This document shows, piece after piece, positions 7,600 through 17,621 of a DNA stretch of 64,000 bases (within the stretch, counting starts at the first letter, position 1; each line of letters begins with the position of its first letter). The DNA lies in contig NZ_NPKQ01000001.1 in assembly GCF_008329525.1 (NCBI RefSeq), positions 372,001 through 436,000 of the forward strand, written 5' to 3'. The position numbers and the translations under genes were made by a program. A model generated the notes under the pieces. That model saw only the letters and a list, made by a program, of their open reading frames with translations. It was not told where the DNA came from and ran no database searches. The DNA is from Tardiphaga sp. P9-11 (GTDB lineage: Bacteria; Pseudomonadota; Alphaproteobacteria; Rhizobiales; Xanthobacteraceae).

Positions 7600-8783
7600 G
7601 CCCATCCGCTGACGACGACCGCGCCACGCTTCCCGCCGATCTCAAGGATAGGCTGACGCGCGAGGCGAAGGCGCTGGGCTTCGATTCAATCGGGATCACC
7701 GATCCTGATGCCATCGCCGGCGTGCGCGAGCGGCTGCAGGAATTTCTCAATGCCGGCGCTCATGGCGACATGGAGTGGCTTGCCGACAATCCGGACCGCC
7801 GCGCCGATCCCAAGGTGATGTGGCAGGACGTTCGGTCAGTCATCATGCTCGGCGTCAATTATGGCCCCGACGAGAATCCGCTCGAGATCCTCAAGCAGCG
7901 CTCGCATGCCGCAATTTCTGTCTATGCGCGCGGCGACGACTATCATGATCTTATCAAGAAGCGCCTGAAGCTTCTGGCGCGCTGGCTGATCGCACAGGCC
8001 GGCGGCGATGTGAAAGTGTTCGTCGATACGGCTGCCGTGATGGAGAAGCCGCTCGCTGGCGCCGCCGGTCTGGGCTGGCAGGGCAAGCATACCAACCTCG
8101 TCTCGCGCGAATTCGGGTCGTGGCTGTTTCTCGGCGCGATCTTCACCACGCTCGAACTGCCGCGCAATGCGCCCACGGCCGACCATTGTGGTTCGTGCCA
8201 GGCCTGTCTCGACAGTTGCCCGACCGCTGCCTTCCCCGCGCCCTACAAGCTCGATGCGCGGCGTTGCATTTCCTATCTCACGATCGAAAACAAAGGCCCA
8301 ATACCCCACGAGTTCCGCAAACCCATGGGCAACCGCATCTATGGCTGCGACGATTGCCTCGCCGCCTGCCCGTGGAACAAGTTTGCGCAAGAAGGACGCG
8401 AGATCAAGCTCGCTGCGCGCGAAGAATTGCGCGCGCCGTTGCTGGCCGAACTTGTGCGGCTCGATGATGCTGCTTTCCGCGGGTTCTTCACAAAGTCGCC
8501 GGTGAAGCGCATCGGCAGGAACCGTTTTATCCGTAATGTACTGATCGCCATTGGCAATTCTGGTGACGCCACGCTGATGAGCGAAGCACAGCGACTGCTC
8601 GCTGACGAAAGCCCCGTGGTGCGCGGGGCTGCGATATGGGCGCTATCGCAATTGATGCCTGCGGACGAATTTGCTGCCCTAGCCACGCAACTCGTCGACA
8701 CCGAACAGGACGAGAGCGTCAGCGACGAATGGCAACTCGCGCTCAGTTCGTCAGATGTCGCGCCATCTCCGGCCGTGCTTTGA
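7548..8783 (+). CDS. queG: Epoxyqueuosine reductase
   Basis: An iron-sulphur and cobalamin enzyme that reduces epoxyqueuosine to queuosine in the wobble position of GUN-anticodon tRNAs. Two 4Fe-4S cluster motifs are clear: [12 protein letters not shown], and [11 protein letters not shown] some 60 residues later. The N-terminal segment [12 protein letters not shown] is typical, and HEAT-like repeats occupy the C-terminus. The start is uncertain. No ATG, GTG or TTG occurs in frame between the end of the GST gene and the conserved region, so translation must begin inside the GST gene; ATG 7548 is the nearest. A CTG at 7596, overlapping the GST stop, is an alternative. The 3' end overlaps the convergent NTF2-like gene by 41 bp. 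Confidence 0.9.
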   Translation: MAGGRAGIADLCGSRFLSPSADDDRATLPADLKDRLTREAKALGFDSIGITDPDAIAGVRERLQEFLNAGAHGDMEWLADNPDRRADPKVMWQDVRSVIMLGVNYGPDENPLEILKQRSHAAISVYARGDDYHDLIKKRLKLLARWLIAQAGGDVKVFVDTAAVMEKPLAGAAGLGWQGKHTNLVSREFGSWLFLGAIFTTLELPRNAPTADHCGSCQACLDSCPTAAFPAPYKLDARRCISYLTIENKGPIPHEFRKPMGNRIYGCDDCLAACPWNKFAQEGREIKLAAREELRAPLLAELVRLDDAAFRGFFTKSPVKRIGRNRFIRNVLIAIGNSGDATLMSEAQRLLADESPVVRGAAIWALSQLMPADEFAALATQLVDTEQDESVSDEWQLALSSSDVAPSPAVL

Positions 8784-9228
8784 GCGCTACGCCCTGCTTG
8801 CCGACGATCTTCGCGATGCGTTCAGGCGCGAAATGCAGATCGACGAAAGCCGGCGCCGTGTTGGCCACTTCGTGATAACTCACAATCTTGCCGTCACGCA
8901 GCGTCATGATGGCAACGCCCTCGAACATCGCGCGGCAGCCATTGGCTTCCGGGAGTTTCGAACGATAGCTGAACGTGTAGCGCGCATAGAGCGTGGCGCC
9001 GTCACTGACAGGCGTATGCATGTCCCAGCGAAAGTCTTCCGCGGTCCGGTAGAACCAGTCATCGACCATGTCGGCGATTTTCGCGCGGCCTTCGAACGCG
9101 CCATAGAAGACATCGTGATAAACGCCGTCTTCGGCGAACAGTGCTGCAAAGCTCTGACCGTCTCGCTGCTCAACCGCGTCACAGAATGCGCGCAAGAGTG
9201 CCGCAACGTCCATCCCGCTTCCTCCCAT
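8743..9228 (-). CDS. Nuclear transport factor 2 family (SnoaL-like) protein
   Basis: A 161-residue protein with the NTF2-like cone fold pattern: an opening helix with [26 protein letters not shown], a middle helix, then alternating strands ending in [10 protein letters not shown]. This fold is used by small hydrolases, isomerases and binding proteins, and the substrate cannot be read from sequence. The conserved Asp/His set near the pocket is present. M6 is a possible alternative start. It is convergent with and slightly overlaps queG. Confidence 0.75.
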   Translation of the reverse strand: MGGSGMDVAALLRAFCDAVEQRDGQSFAALFAEDGVYHDVFYGAFEGRAKIADMVDDWFYRTAEDFRWDMHTPVSDGATLYARYTFSYRSKLPEANGCRAMFEGVAIMTLRDGKIVSYHEVANTAPAFVDLHFAPERIAKIVGKQGVALKARPEMARHLTN

Positions 9229-9278
9229 TGATGAGAGCCCTTTTCAGGCGAGCCTATTCAACGATACGGGTGATGCAA

Positions 9279-10061
9279 TCAAAACTCCGCCACAGCAGAC
9301 AATAGTCGCGCAATATCCTGCGGGCGCGACAACCGATGGTCACCGTCCTGGATCATGGTCAAGACCACATCCTCGCTCGGCAACCGTTCGGCCAGACGGA
9401 AAGCGTGCTGCCACGGCACGTCGGGATCCTGCCGGCCTTGAAGAATCCGCACAGGGCAACCGAGATCAATCATGCCTCCGAGCAGCAGATGATTGCGGCC
9501 CTCTTCGATCAACCGTCGCGTGATCGGATAGGGCTCGCCATATTCCGACGGGCGCAGCCATTGGCCGGAGGTCTCGATCTCCATGCGAATTTCCGGCGAG
9601 AAGCCTTTCCACATCAGCTCTTCGGTGAAATCCGGCGCCGGCGCGATCAGCACCAGACCCTTCAGCGTCGCGCGCCCAATTTTGCCGCGTCGGGTGAGCG
9701 CACGCGCCAGCAGCAACGCCATCCACCCGCCCATCGACGAACCGATCACCACTTGCGGACCCTGGCAGGCCGCATCGAACACCGCGAGGCTATCCTCCAG
9801 CCATTGACCGATGGTGCCATCGACGAAATTGCCGCCGGATTCGCCGTGGCCGGAATAATCGAAGCGCACGCAGGCTCGGCCATGGTCGGCAGCCCAGGCA
9901 TCGAGCGCCACCGCCTTGCCGCCCTGCATGTCGGATTTGAAGCCACTCATCCAGAACAGACCAGGTGCATCGCCGTCGCGGACCCGGATGGCGATCTGGC
10001 GGCTGTCCTCACCAGTGCCGACAGTGACGAAAGTGGGGTCGCTCGATACCGTTGTGCTCAT
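9279..10061 (-). CDS. Alpha/beta hydrolase (ABHD10-like)
   Basis: A 260-residue serine hydrolase. The nucleophile elbow is GSSMGG, preceded by the oxyanion strand GLFWMSGFKSDMQGGKA and RFDYSGHGESGG. The acid lies in LQGRQDPDVPW and the catalytic histidine in QDGDHRLSRPQD. This arrangement matches the ABHD10/palmitoyl-protein thioesterase-like esterases common in this bacterial group. The frame is open to 10163, but ATG 10061 has an AAGGA box and starts the family-length protein. It is divergent from infC. Confidence 0.82.
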   Translation of the reverse strand: MSTTVSSDPTFVTVGTGEDSRQIAIRVRDGDAPGLFWMSGFKSDMQGGKAVALDAWAADHGRACVRFDYSGHGESGGNFVDGTIGQWLEDSLAVFDAACQGPQVVIGSSMGGWMALLLARALTRRGKIGRATLKGLVLIAPAPDFTEELMWKGFSPEIRMEIETSGQWLRPSEYGEPYPITRRLIEEGRNHLLLGGMIDLGCPVRILQGRQDPDVPWQHAFRLAERLPSEDVVLTMIQDGDHRLSRPQDIARLLSAVAEF

Positions 10062-10370
10062 CAAACTATCCTTGCTCGACCCTGAAATGCTGTTTGCTGT
10101 TTGATTGAGCAGGCCGGGATCGTCAACGGCTGTTGCCAAGGGGAACGTCCACCCGGGTGCCACGTTGCGCTCCTGTCAACCACGGCTTGCAGAACGGGCC
10201 GGGGAACTTTATGTGAGCCACGTCAGCGGTGTGCGACGCTTGATGCCCTTTCGCGTGACGAAATTGCCTCGTATTCGAGTGATCTGACGCTGCGTTGCGT
10301 GAGTTTGCTTGCTCGAAACACCTTATTCCTGCACACTGCGGCCTTCCTAAACAACATTGGAGAGTTACCC
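10062..10370. other. Divergent intergenic region and infC leader
   Basis: A 309-bp stretch between the alpha/beta hydrolase start and infC. No gene with a ribosome binding site is visible. It must hold the promoters for both genes and the infC leader. I could not pick a convincing promoter box pair or a strong hairpin by eye. Confidence 0.4.
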
Positions 10371-10910
10371 ATTCGCCGTCCCAACAGAGCCCCGCCCGCC
10401 GCAACAAAAGACGGGCCGCGCACCAACGATGAAATTCGCAATCTGCAGATCCAGCTGATTGATCAGACCGGCCTCAACCACGGCACCGTGGAAACCATTG
10501 CTGCGATCAAGATGGCGATGGAAGCCGGTATGGATCTGGTCGAGATTTCGCCGAATGTGAGCCCTCCCGTTTGCAAGATCATGGACTACGGGAAGTTCAA
10601 GTATTCGGCGCAGAAGAAGGCCGCCGAGGCCCGCAAGAAGCAGAAGATCGTCGAAATCAAGGAGATCAAGCTCCGCCCGATGATCGATGATCATGACTAC
10701 GATGTGAAAATGCGCGCAATGCAGCGCTTCTTCGAAGAAGGCGACAAGGTCAAAATCACCTTGCGCTACCGTGGCCGCGAAATGGCGCACCAGGAAATCG
10801 GTACCAAGCTGCTCGACAAGGTCAAAGCAGACGTTGCCGAATACGCCAAGGTGGAGCAGGACGCGCGCTTCGAAGGTCGTCAGGTGGTGATGGTGCTGGC
10901 ACCGCGCTGA
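10371..10910 (+). CDS. infC: Translation initiation factor IF-3 (ATT start)
   Basis: A 179-residue IF-3, which binds the 30S subunit, blocks 50S joining and proofreads start codons. The N-domain starts at RTNDEIRN and contains [21 protein letters not shown]. The linker is lysine-rich, and the C-domain holds [28 protein letters not shown]. The frame is open upstream with no ATG or GTG at the right place. GGAGAG (10359-10364) sits six bases before ATT at 10371, which gives the expected N-terminus. A rare ATT start is the known device by which IF-3 limits its own synthesis in other bacteria. A strong terminator follows. Confidence 0.95.
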   Translation: MRRPNRAPPAATKDGPRTNDEIRNLQIQLIDQTGLNHGTVETIAAIKMAMEAGMDLVEISPNVSPPVCKIMDYGKFKYSAQKKAAEARKKQKIVEIKEIKLRPMIDDHDYDVKMRAMQRFFEEGDKVKITLRYRGREMAHQEIGTKLLDKVKADVAEYAKVEQDARFEGRQVVMVLAPR

Positions 10911-10940
10911 TCACAGCAGCGACCCAGCATTGAGACATTA

Positions 10941-10975
10941 AGGCCCGTCAGATTTCTGGCGGGCCTTTTTCTTTT
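10941..10975 (+). terminator. Rho-independent terminator of infC
   Basis: A ten-pair stem (10941-10950 with 10957-10966, one G-U pair) with a six-base loop, followed by TTTTTCTTTT. It separates infC from rpmI-rplT, so these genes are not a simple single transcript here. Confidence 0.9.
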
Positions 10976-11028
10976 GAGAAGTGCTCGTCTTTTGAGAAGT
11001 TCTCGGAGATCGGCTGAAATCGAAAGGC

Positions 11029-11175
11029 TCAGCCCGAGATCACAGCAAGAGCGCCGGCCAGCGCGAGAGCGGCGGCAAGACCGGCAGCAGCAAACATCCA
11101 ACGGGTGGCGGTCTGAGCTACTTCATTCTGCTGGATGGCAACCGCCCTTGCGGCGGTACGTGCATTCCGGGCCAT
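11029..11175 (-). CDS. Small one-TM hypothetical protein
   Basis: A 48-residue protein with an N-terminal Ala/Arg-rich stretch and one hydrophobic segment ending in AAALALAGALAVISG. ATG 11175 has a clear AGAGGGA box. It is antisense to the surrounding translation genes, in the infC-rpmI gap. It resembles short membrane peptides in related genomes but has no known role. Confidence 0.5.
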   Translation of the reverse strand: MARNARTAARAVAIQQNEVAQTATRWMFAAAGLAAALALAGALAVISG

Positions 11176-11211
11176 GATCGTCGTCCCTCTATATTGTCTG
11201 GCCTCGATCAC

Positions 11212-11469
11212 ATAGGCATCCTAGGCCGCTCCGACCAGTCTGAAGCCATGCGCTAAACAGAGTGTTGAGCCGCGTTAATCGTTGCCATCGGGGCATTCCT
11301 CTGCCATAAGCCCAACCTTCGTCGCCCGGCTGATTAAGGGCTGCCGTGTCGACGACTGTGCTGACTTCTCGCAAACGGCGGTTAGTTGAGCATTTTCAAC
11401 GCTCTAACGAGCATTTTAGCCTACGCAACACCCCTCGGGGCGCTTTCTGCGTGGCCATAGGAGAGCCAA
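11212..11469 (+). promoter_or_regulatory. Probable promoter and leader of rpmI-rplT
   Basis: A non-coding 258-bp stretch between the small membrane protein start and rpmI. Since infC ends in a terminator, the rpmI-rplT promoter should lie here. GAGCATTTT occurs twice (about 11387 and 11409) shortly before the gene. L20 represses this operon through the leader in other bacteria, but I cannot identify an L20-binding fold by eye. Confidence 0.35.
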
Positions 11470-11670
11470 ATGCCCAAGCTGAAGACCAAGTCGGGCGCTA
11501 AAAAGCGCTTTAAAGTCACCGGAACGGGTAAGGTAATGGCCGCCCATGCCGGTAAACGCCACGGTATGATCAAGCGGACGAAGAAGCAGATTCGTCAGCT
11601 CCGCGGCACCCGCGTGCTGTTCAAGACCGATGGCGACAACATCAAGCAGTACTTTCTGCCAAACGCCTGA
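11470..11670 (+). CDS. rpmI: 50S ribosomal protein L35
   Basis: A 66-residue basic ribosomal protein with the family opening [20 protein letters not shown] and the [16 protein letters not shown] core. The AGGAGAG box sits seven bases before ATG. It is the first gene of the rpmI-rplT pair. Confidence 0.97.
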   Translation: MPKLKTKSGAKKRFKVTGTGKVMAAHAGKRHGMIKRTKKQIRQLRGTRVLFKTDGDNIKQYFLPNA

Positions 11671-11738
11671 TCGCCCTTACGCCGCTTCATTGCGGCGGAT
11701 ATCACCCCTTTTGTTATTTCAGATGAAGGAGATCAGTC

Positions 11739-12098
11739 ATGGCTCGCGTAAAACGCGGTGTGACGGCTCACGCCAAGCATAAGAAAGTCTACAAGGCCGC
11801 CAAGGGTTTCCGTGGTCGCCGCAAGAACACCATCCGCGCCGCCAAGGCCGCCGTCGATAAGGCCGGCCAATATGCGTTCCGCGATCGCAAGCGCAAGAAG
11901 CGTACGTTCCGCGCGCTCTGGATCCAGCGTCTCAACGCTGCCGTCCGTCCGCTCGGCATGACCTACAGCGTGTTTATCAACGGTCTCGCCAAGTCCGGCG
12001 TGACTGTCGACCGCAAGGTGCTCTCGGATCTCGCGATCAACGAGCCGGCGGCGTTCAACGCGATTGCTGAGAAGGCCAAAGCTGCACTCGCAGCCTAA
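11739..12098 (+). CDS. rplT: 50S ribosomal protein L20
   Basis: A 119-residue L20, which binds 23S rRNA early in 50S assembly. The extended basic N-terminus [15 protein letters not shown] and the helical [15 protein letters not shown]-like core are typical. In many bacteria it also represses its own operon. It lies 68 bp after rpmI with an AAGGAG box. The GC-rich hairpin that follows (12107-12124) lacks a U-run. Confidence 0.97.
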   Translation: MARVKRGVTAHAKHKKVYKAAKGFRGRRKNTIRAAKAAVDKAGQYAFRDRKRKKRTFRALWIQRLNAAVRPLGMTYSVFINGLAKSGVTVDRKVLSDLAINEPAAFNAIAEKAKAALAA

Positions 12099-12106
12099 GC
12101 TGGTAA

Positions 12107-12124
12107 AGGCCGCCTTGGCGGCCT
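12107..12124 (+). terminator. GC-rich hairpin after rplT
   Basis: AGGCCGCC and GGCGGCCT form an 8-bp perfect dyad nine bases after the rplT stop. No U-run follows, so it may only partly terminate or may protect the mRNA end. Confidence 0.45.
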
Positions 12125-12158
12125 GAGCTCTCCACTCCGCGTATTCATCGACATTGTC

Positions 12159-12199
12159 ATGGCCGGGCAGAAGCGTTCACACGCTCCTGTCCCGGCCAT
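12159..12199. repeat. REP-like palindrome between rplT and pheS
   Basis: ATGGCCGGG at the left and CCCGGCCAT at the right bound a hairpin whose inner arms AGCG/CGCT also pair. Interspersed palindromes ending in this word are familiar in this bacterial group. It lies in non-coding DNA; a role in mRNA stability or as an inert dispersed repeat cannot be distinguished. Confidence 0.5.
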
Positions 12200-12304
12200 T
12201 GACGTCTTAATCCCTGTGATACCCGTGCTGTAGAAGCTGGTGCCCGGCCTTCCGTCGGACGCGCAGACAGCAAGAGGCGCCCGCCTCTCTCATCGAGGTT
12301 GCTG

Positions 12305-13387
12305 ATGTCCGATCTGACGACGCTCCAACAGACTATTCTGGCCGATATTGCCAATGCCTCCGACGAAGCCGCCCTGGAAGCCGTGCGCGTCGGCGCGCTC
12401 GGCAAGAAGGGTTCGATCTCCGCGCTGTTGTCGACTCTCGGCAAGATGACGCCGGAAGAACGCAAGACCGAGGGCGCCGCGATCAACCTCGCCAAGGACG
12501 CCGTGACGCAGGCACTGACTGCGCGCCGCGATGTGCTGAAATCCGCAGCCCTCGATGCACGCCTCGCTTCCGAGACGATCGACGTGACGCTGCCGCTGCG
12601 CGATGGCCCGGCCGAACTCGGCCGCATCCATCCGCTCAGCCAGACCTGGGACGAATTGACGACGATCTTCGCCGATATGGGCTTCGCCGTCGCCGAAGGT
12701 CCGGATATCGAGACCGACGACTACAATTTCACCAAGCTGAATTTCCCCGAGGGCCATCCCGCCCGCGAGATGCACGACACCTTCTACTTCAATCCGAAGG
12801 AAGACGGCTCGCGCCTGCTGCTGCGCACGCATACATCACCGGTGCAGGTGCGCACCATGCTGAGCCAGCAGCCGCCGATCCGCGTGATCTGTCCGGGCCG
12901 CACCTATCGCAGCGACTCTGACCAGACCCACACGCCGATGTTCCATCAGGTCGAAGGCCTCGTCATCGACAAGAGTTCGCATCTCGGCCACCTGAAATGG
13001 ATCCTGCACGAGTTCTGCAAGGCGTTCTTCGAGGTCGACAACGTCAATATGCGTTTCCGCCCGTCATTCTTCCCGTTCACGGAGCCGTCGCTGGAAGTCG
13101 ATATCCAGTGTCGCCGCGACAAGAACGAGATTCGCTTCGGAGAAGGCGAAGACTGGCTCGAGATTCTCGGCTGCGGCATGGTGCATCCGAATGTGCTACG
13201 CGCCTGCGGCATCGATCCCGACGTGTATCAGGGCTTCGCCTGGGGCATGGGCATCGATCGTATCGCGATGCTGAAATACGGCATGGCCGACCTGCGTCAG
13301 CTGTTCGAAGGCGACGTGCGTTGGCTCAATCACTACGGCTTCAAGCCGCTTGAAGTACCGACGCTAGCCGGAGGACTGAGCACGTGA
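12305..13387 (+). CDS. pheS: Phenylalanine-tRNA ligase alpha subunit
   Basis: A 360-residue class II synthetase catalytic subunit. The N-terminal coiled coil is followed by motif 1 ([14 protein letters not shown]), motif 2 ([21 protein letters not shown]) and motif 3 ([16 protein letters not shown]). ATG 12305 has a GAGG box; a TTG two codons upstream is less likely. It forms an alpha2-beta2 enzyme with PheT, whose GTG start overlaps the pheS stop as GTGA. Confidence 0.96.
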   Translation: MSDLTTLQQTILADIANASDEAALEAVRVGALGKKGSISALLSTLGKMTPEERKTEGAAINLAKDAVTQALTARRDVLKSAALDARLASETIDVTLPLRDGPAELGRIHPLSQTWDELTTIFADMGFAVAEGPDIETDDYNFTKLNFPEGHPAREMHDTFYFNPKEDGSRLLLRTHTSPVQVRTMLSQQPPIRVICPGRTYRSDSDQTHTPMFHQVEGLVIDKSSHLGHLKWILHEFCKAFFEVDNVNMRFRPSFFPFTEPSLEVDIQCRRDKNEIRFGEGEDWLEILGCGMVHPNVLRACGIDPDVYQGFAWGMGIDRIAMLKYGMADLRQLFEGDVRWLNHYGFKPLEVPTLAGGLST

Positions 13388-15789
13388 AATTCTCCCTCTC
13401 CTGGCTGAAGGATCATCTCGACACCGACGAGTCGCTCGAGACGCTGACCGACAAGCTCACCATGATCGGGCTCGAGGTCGAACATATCGACGATAAGGCG
13501 AAGCTGCTGAAGCCGTTCACGATCGCCGAGATCGTCACGGCCGTGCAACATCCCAATGCCGATCGCCTGCGCGTCTGCACCGTCAATGTCGGCGATGACA
13601 AGCCGTTGCAGATCGTCTGCGGCGCGCCGAATGCGCGTGCGGGGCTGAAGACGGTTCTCGCCAGGCCCGGCACGTTCATCCCGGGCAAGGATTTCACCAT
13701 CGGTCTCGGCAATATCCGCGGCGTCGAAAGCCAGGGCATGTTGTGCTCGGCGGGTGAACTCGGACTCCCTGACGCGATCGACGGCATCATCGAACTGCCC
13801 GCCGATGCGCCCGTCGGTGCGATCTATCCCGATTGGGCCAAGCTCGGTGATCCCGTTATTGAAATCAATCTGACGCCGAACCGCCAGGACTGCACCGGCG
13901 TATCCGGCATCGCGCGCGACCTCGCCGCAGCCGACATGGGCACGGTCAAGAGCGCGGTCATCAAGCCAATCAAGGGGGAATTCCCCTGCCCAGTGAATGT
14001 CACCGTCGAAGACGCCAAGCTGTGCCCGGGCTTCGCGCTGCGTCTCGTGCGCGGCGTCAAGAACGGTCCTTCCCCGGAGTGGCTGCAGAGCAGACTGACC
14101 TCGATCGGCCTGCGCCCGATCAATGCGCTGGTCGATATCACCAACTTCCTGACCTTCGATCGCGCGCGCCCGCTGCATGTGTTCGACGCATCCAAGGTGA
14201 AGGGCGACATTACCGTGCGCCGCGCGCACGATGGCGAAACGCTACTCGCACTCGACGGCAAGACCTATACACTCGACAGCAAGAACTGCGTCATCGCTGA
14301 TGATCATGGCGTGGAGTCACTGGCCGGCATCATGGGCGGCGAAGCCTCGGGCTGTTCGGAAGAGACCACCGACGTGCTGATCGAATCGGCGTTGTGGAAC
14401 GAGATCAACATCGCGCAGACCGGTCGCAAGCTTGGGATCAATTCCGATGCGCGCTATCGTTTTGAGCGCGGCGTCGACCCGAACTTCATGGTGCCCGGCC
14501 TCGACCTGGCGACAAAGCTCGTGATGGAGCTCTGCGGCGGTACGCCGTCAGAAAGCATCGTGGTCGGCAAGCCTTACGGCGACGACCGCATCATCGACTT
14601 CCCGGTGGCCGAAGTGAAGCGCCTCGCCGCGATCGACGTGCCATTCCCGGAGATGCGGCGCATCCTGACCCATCTCGGCTTCATGGTGGCCGGCAGCGGC
14701 CCCTTGGTGAAGGTCGCGGTGCCGTCCTGGCGCAGCGACGTGACCGGCAAAGCCGACATCGTCGAAGAAGTCATGCGCATTTTCGGCGTCGACAAGGTAC
14801 CAATGACGCCGTTCCCGCGTGGCGATGCCCCGCGCAAGCCGGTGCTCACACAGATCCAGCAACGCACCCGCCGCGCCAAGCGTGGCCTTGCAGCGCGCGG
14901 CCTCATCGAGGCCGTAACGTGGTCGTTCATCTCCAAGCCGCATGCCGAAGTCTTCGGCGGCGGTGCGCCCGAACTGGCGCTGGCCAATCCGATCGCCGCC
15001 GATCTTTCAGACATGCGCCCGAGCTTGTTGCCAGGCCTGATCGCAGCGGCGCAGGCCAATGCGCATCGCGGTTCGTCCGACCTCGCACTGTTCGAAGTCG
15101 GCCAGATCTTCCGTGGCGATCGTCCGCAGGATCAGTTCATCGCGGCATCCGGCGTACGGCGTGGCCTCGCATCATCTGCTGGCAATGGCCGTCACTGGTC
15201 GGGAGCCCGTGCTGCGAATGCGCTCGACGCGAAGGCCGATGCATTTGCGGTTCTCGCAGCAGCGGGTGCGCCGATGCAGGCATTGCAGATCGTCGCTGGT
15301 GGCGCCGACTGGCTACATCCTGGCCGGTCCGGCACGATCCAGATCGGCCCGCAGAACGTCCTCGGTCATTTCGGCGAACTGCACCCGCGTACGCTCGAAG
15401 CACTCGGTGCCGACGGTCCGCTGATGGCATTCGAAGTGATCCTCGATCGCATTCCCGACGCCAAGCAGAAGGCGACCCGCGCCAAACCGACTTTGGAGCT
15501 CTCGGCGTTCCAGCCGGTGTCGCGCGATTTCGCCTTCATCGTCGACCGCAAGGTCAGGTCCGTCGACATCGTCCGTGCGGCAGCCGGCGTGGACAAGAAG
15601 TTGGTCACCGATGTGACGGTGTTCGATATCTATGAAGGCAAGGGCATCGACGACGACAAGAAGTCGGTGGCCATCGCTGTCACGATCCAGCCACGCGAGA
15701 AGACGCTGACCGATCAGGAGATCGATGCGGTGGCAGCGAAGATCGTGGCGGAAGTAACGAAGAAGACGGGCGGCGTGTTGCGCGCATGA
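13384..15789 (+). CDS. pheT: Phenylalanine-tRNA ligase beta subunit
   Basis: An 801-residue partner of PheS that binds tRNA and edits mischarged tyrosine. Visible domains are an N-terminal tRNA-binding OB fold (about 40-150, with [15 protein letters not shown]), the B3/B4 editing region ([13 protein letters not shown]), the B5 region, and the C-terminal ferredoxin-like anticodon-binding domain ([14 protein letters not shown]). It starts with GTG in a four-base overlap with pheS, and its stop overlaps the next ATG, so three genes are coupled. Confidence 0.96.
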   Translation: MKFSLSWLKDHLDTDESLETLTDKLTMIGLEVEHIDDKAKLLKPFTIAEIVTAVQHPNADRLRVCTVNVGDDKPLQIVCGAPNARAGLKTVLARPGTFIPGKDFTIGLGNIRGVESQGMLCSAGELGLPDAIDGIIELPADAPVGAIYPDWAKLGDPVIEINLTPNRQDCTGVSGIARDLAAADMGTVKSAVIKPIKGEFPCPVNVTVEDAKLCPGFALRLVRGVKNGPSPEWLQSRLTSIGLRPINALVDITNFLTFDRARPLHVFDASKVKGDITVRRAHDGETLLALDGKTYTLDSKNCVIADDHGVESLAGIMGGEASGCSEETTDVLIESALWNEINIAQTGRKLGINSDARYRFERGVDPNFMVPGLDLATKLVMELCGGTPSESIVVGKPYGDDRIIDFPVAEVKRLAAIDVPFPEMRRILTHLGFMVAGSGPLVKVAVPSWRSDVTGKADIVEEVMRIFGVDKVPMTPFPRGDAPRKPVLTQIQQRTRRAKRGLAARGLIEAVTWSFISKPHAEVFGGGAPELALANPIAADLSDMRPSLLPGLIAAAQANAHRGSSDLALFEVGQIFRGDRPQDQFIAASGVRRGLASSAGNGRHWSGARAANALDAKADAFAVLAAAGAPMQALQIVAGGADWLHPGRSGTIQIGPQNVLGHFGELHPRTLEALGADGPLMAFEVILDRIPDAKQKATRAKPTLELSAFQPVSRDFAFIVDRKVRSVDIVRAAAGVDKKLVTDVTVFDIYEGKGIDDDKKSVAIAVTIQPREKTLTDQEIDAVAAKIVAEVTKKTGGVLRA

Positions 15790-16553
15790 TGGAAGCACTC
15801 GGCCTGGTCCAGTATTCGACCACGTCGCTCGTTTTTATCACCGTCACCGCCTTCATCGCCGGACTGGCCCGCGGGTTTTCGGGCTTCGGTTCGGCGCTGA
15901 TCTTTATGCCGCTCGCCTCAAGCGTGGCCGGCGCGCAAGTCGCGTCGCCCTTGCTGCTGCTGATCGACTTCTCGACCACGCTGACGCTGATCCCGAACGC
16001 CGCAAGACGAGCCGACAGGCGCGACGTCAGCATCATTTCGCTGGGCGCGCTTATTGGCGTGCCGCTTGGCACGATGGCCTTGACCTGGGCCGATCCGCTG
16101 ACTGTTCGCTGGGGCATCGTTGCGCTGATCGTCACGATGCTGACACTGCTGATCTCCGGCTGGCGCTACCCCGGTAAGCCGACCGTACCGGTGACTGTCA
16201 GCGTCGGCAGCCTCGCCGGTTTTTTCGGTGGCTTGGCGCAACTCGGCGGCCCGCCCATAGTGATGTATTGGCTGCGAGACGCGGCAGTCGCTGCCGTCAC
16301 CCGCGCAAATATCATTCTGTACTTCGCGGTCGCAGACGTCTTGATTATCATCAGCTATACGATCGGTGGTTTGTGGAGCACGGCCATCCTTGGGCTCGCG
16401 GTCGTCACCGGCCCGCTGTTCGGCCTCGGCCTGTGGATTGGCTCGAAACTGTTCGGCAAGGCCAGCGACGAGCTGTTCCGCAAGATCTGCTACGCACTGA
16501 TCGCCGTCTCGGCGCTGATCAGCCTACCGCTGTTCGACGGGATATTTCACTGA
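15786..16553 (+). CDS. Sulfite exporter TauE/SafE family permease
   Basis: A 255-residue inner-membrane protein with about eight hydrophobic segments. The repeated TauE/SafE signatures are present: [15 protein letters not shown] in the first half and [18 protein letters not shown] in the second. Family members export small sulphur or carbon anions such as sulfite, sulfoacetate or sulfolactate; the substrate here is unknown. Its ATG overlaps the pheT stop as ATGA, and a second ATG follows at once. Coupling to pheT is positional and does not indicate a role in translation. Confidence 0.85.
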   Translation: MMEALGLVQYSTTSLVFITVTAFIAGLARGFSGFGSALIFMPLASSVAGAQVASPLLLLIDFSTTLTLIPNAARRADRRDVSIISLGALIGVPLGTMALTWADPLTVRWGIVALIVTMLTLLISGWRYPGKPTVPVTVSVGSLAGFFGGLAQLGGPPIVMYWLRDAAVAAVTRANIILYFAVADVLIIISYTIGGLWSTAILGLAVVTGPLFGLGLWIGSKLFGKASDELFRKICYALIAVSALISLPLFDGIFH

Positions 16554-16626
16554 CGCTTGCGTGACTTGCGGCGCCAGCCGACCCGGCGTTAACGTCTCTC
16601 CAATTCAAGAACAACGGGAGAAGACC

Positions 16627-17571
16627 ATGATTGATCGCCGCGACATGCTGAAGTTTTCCGCTGCCGGCGCCATAGTCTTCGCGGCACGCCCCGCGCTGGC
16701 GCAGACGCCGGCAAAACCGCGCACCAGGATCATATTTCTCGGCACTAAGGGCGGCCCACGCGTCGGCGTCGGTGCATCTAATCCCGCCAATGCGGTCATC
16801 GTCAACGGCACGCCCTTTGTCGTCGATTGCGGCATGGGCGTCTCGCGCCAGCTCGTCAATGCCGACATCCCGATCCCCTCGGTGAAATACATATTCATCA
16901 GCCACCACCATTCCGATCACAGCCTCGAATATGGAAACCTGTTCTACAACGCCTGGGCCGCCGGCCTGAAAACACCGATCCAGTCGTTCGGCCCCAGGGG
17001 ACTGGAGGCGATGACCAAGACCTATTGGGAGCTGAACCGGTTCGACGTCGAGACCCGCATCGACGACGAAGGCCGGCCCGATCCGCGCCCGTTGCTCGTG
17101 GCGAAGGATATTCTCGACGACGGCGTAGTGCTGCAGACCGCGGATGTGAAAGTCACCGCGTTCCGTACGCCGCATCCGCCGATCACCGAAAACTTCGCCT
17201 ACAAGTTCGAGACGCCCGATGGCACCATCGTGTTCTCCAGCGATACCGCCTATAATCCGAAGCTGGCCGAGTTCGCCAAGGGTGCCGACGTGCTTGTGCA
17301 TGAATGTCTTTACGTGCCGGCGGTTGATCGTCTCGTCGCCAGAACTGCCAACGGTACGACGCTGAAGAAGCACCTGCTGGAAAGCCACACCACGACCGAG
17401 GATGTCGGCAGGATCGCCGCGCAGGCCGGCGTCAAGACGCTGGTACTCAGCCACTTCGTACCGGGCGATCTCAACGTCACCGACGACGAATGGATGCAGG
17501 ACGTGAAAAAGAATTTCTCCGGCAGGATCATTGTTGCCAAGGACCTGATGCAACTGGCGCTGCCGGTGTAA
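16627..17571 (+). CDS. Tat-exported MBL-fold metallohydrolase
   Basis: A 314-residue protein with a Tat-like signal (RRDMLKFSAAG, cleavage after ALAQ). It has a metallo-beta-lactamase fold of the RNase Z/arylsulfatase-like branch: the metal motif SHHHSDHS, a central Asp in VFSSDTAYNP, and a late histidine in LVLSHFVPGD. The substrate cannot be inferred. The frame runs back to 16561, but ATG 16627 has a GGGAGA box and begins the signal peptide. A symmetric terminator separates it from the convergent amine oxidase gene. Confidence 0.82.
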   Translation: MIDRRDMLKFSAAGAIVFAARPALAQTPAKPRTRIIFLGTKGGPRVGVGASNPANAVIVNGTPFVVDCGMGVSRQLVNADIPIPSVKYIFISHHHSDHSLEYGNLFYNAWAAGLKTPIQSFGPRGLEAMTKTYWELNRFDVETRIDDEGRPDPRPLLVAKDILDDGVVLQTADVKVTAFRTPHPPITENFAYKFETPDGTIVFSSDTAYNPKLAEFAKGADVLVHECLYVPAVDRLVARTANGTTLKKHLLESHTTTEDVGRIAAQAGVKTLVLSHFVPGDLNVTDDEWMQDVKKNFSGRIIVAKDLMQLALPV

Positions 17572-17578
17572 GACCTTT

Positions 17579-17612
17579 GATCCCTCCCCGCGGTCTCGCG
17601 AGGGGAGGGATC
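17579..17612. terminator. Bidirectional terminator-like hairpin
   Basis: A perfect 11-bp dyad (17579-17589 with 17602-17612) lies between the convergent MBL and amine oxidase genes. There is no strong U-run on either strand, but the position and stem strength support termination in both directions. Confidence 0.65.
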
Positions 17613-17621
17613 ATTCAACCC

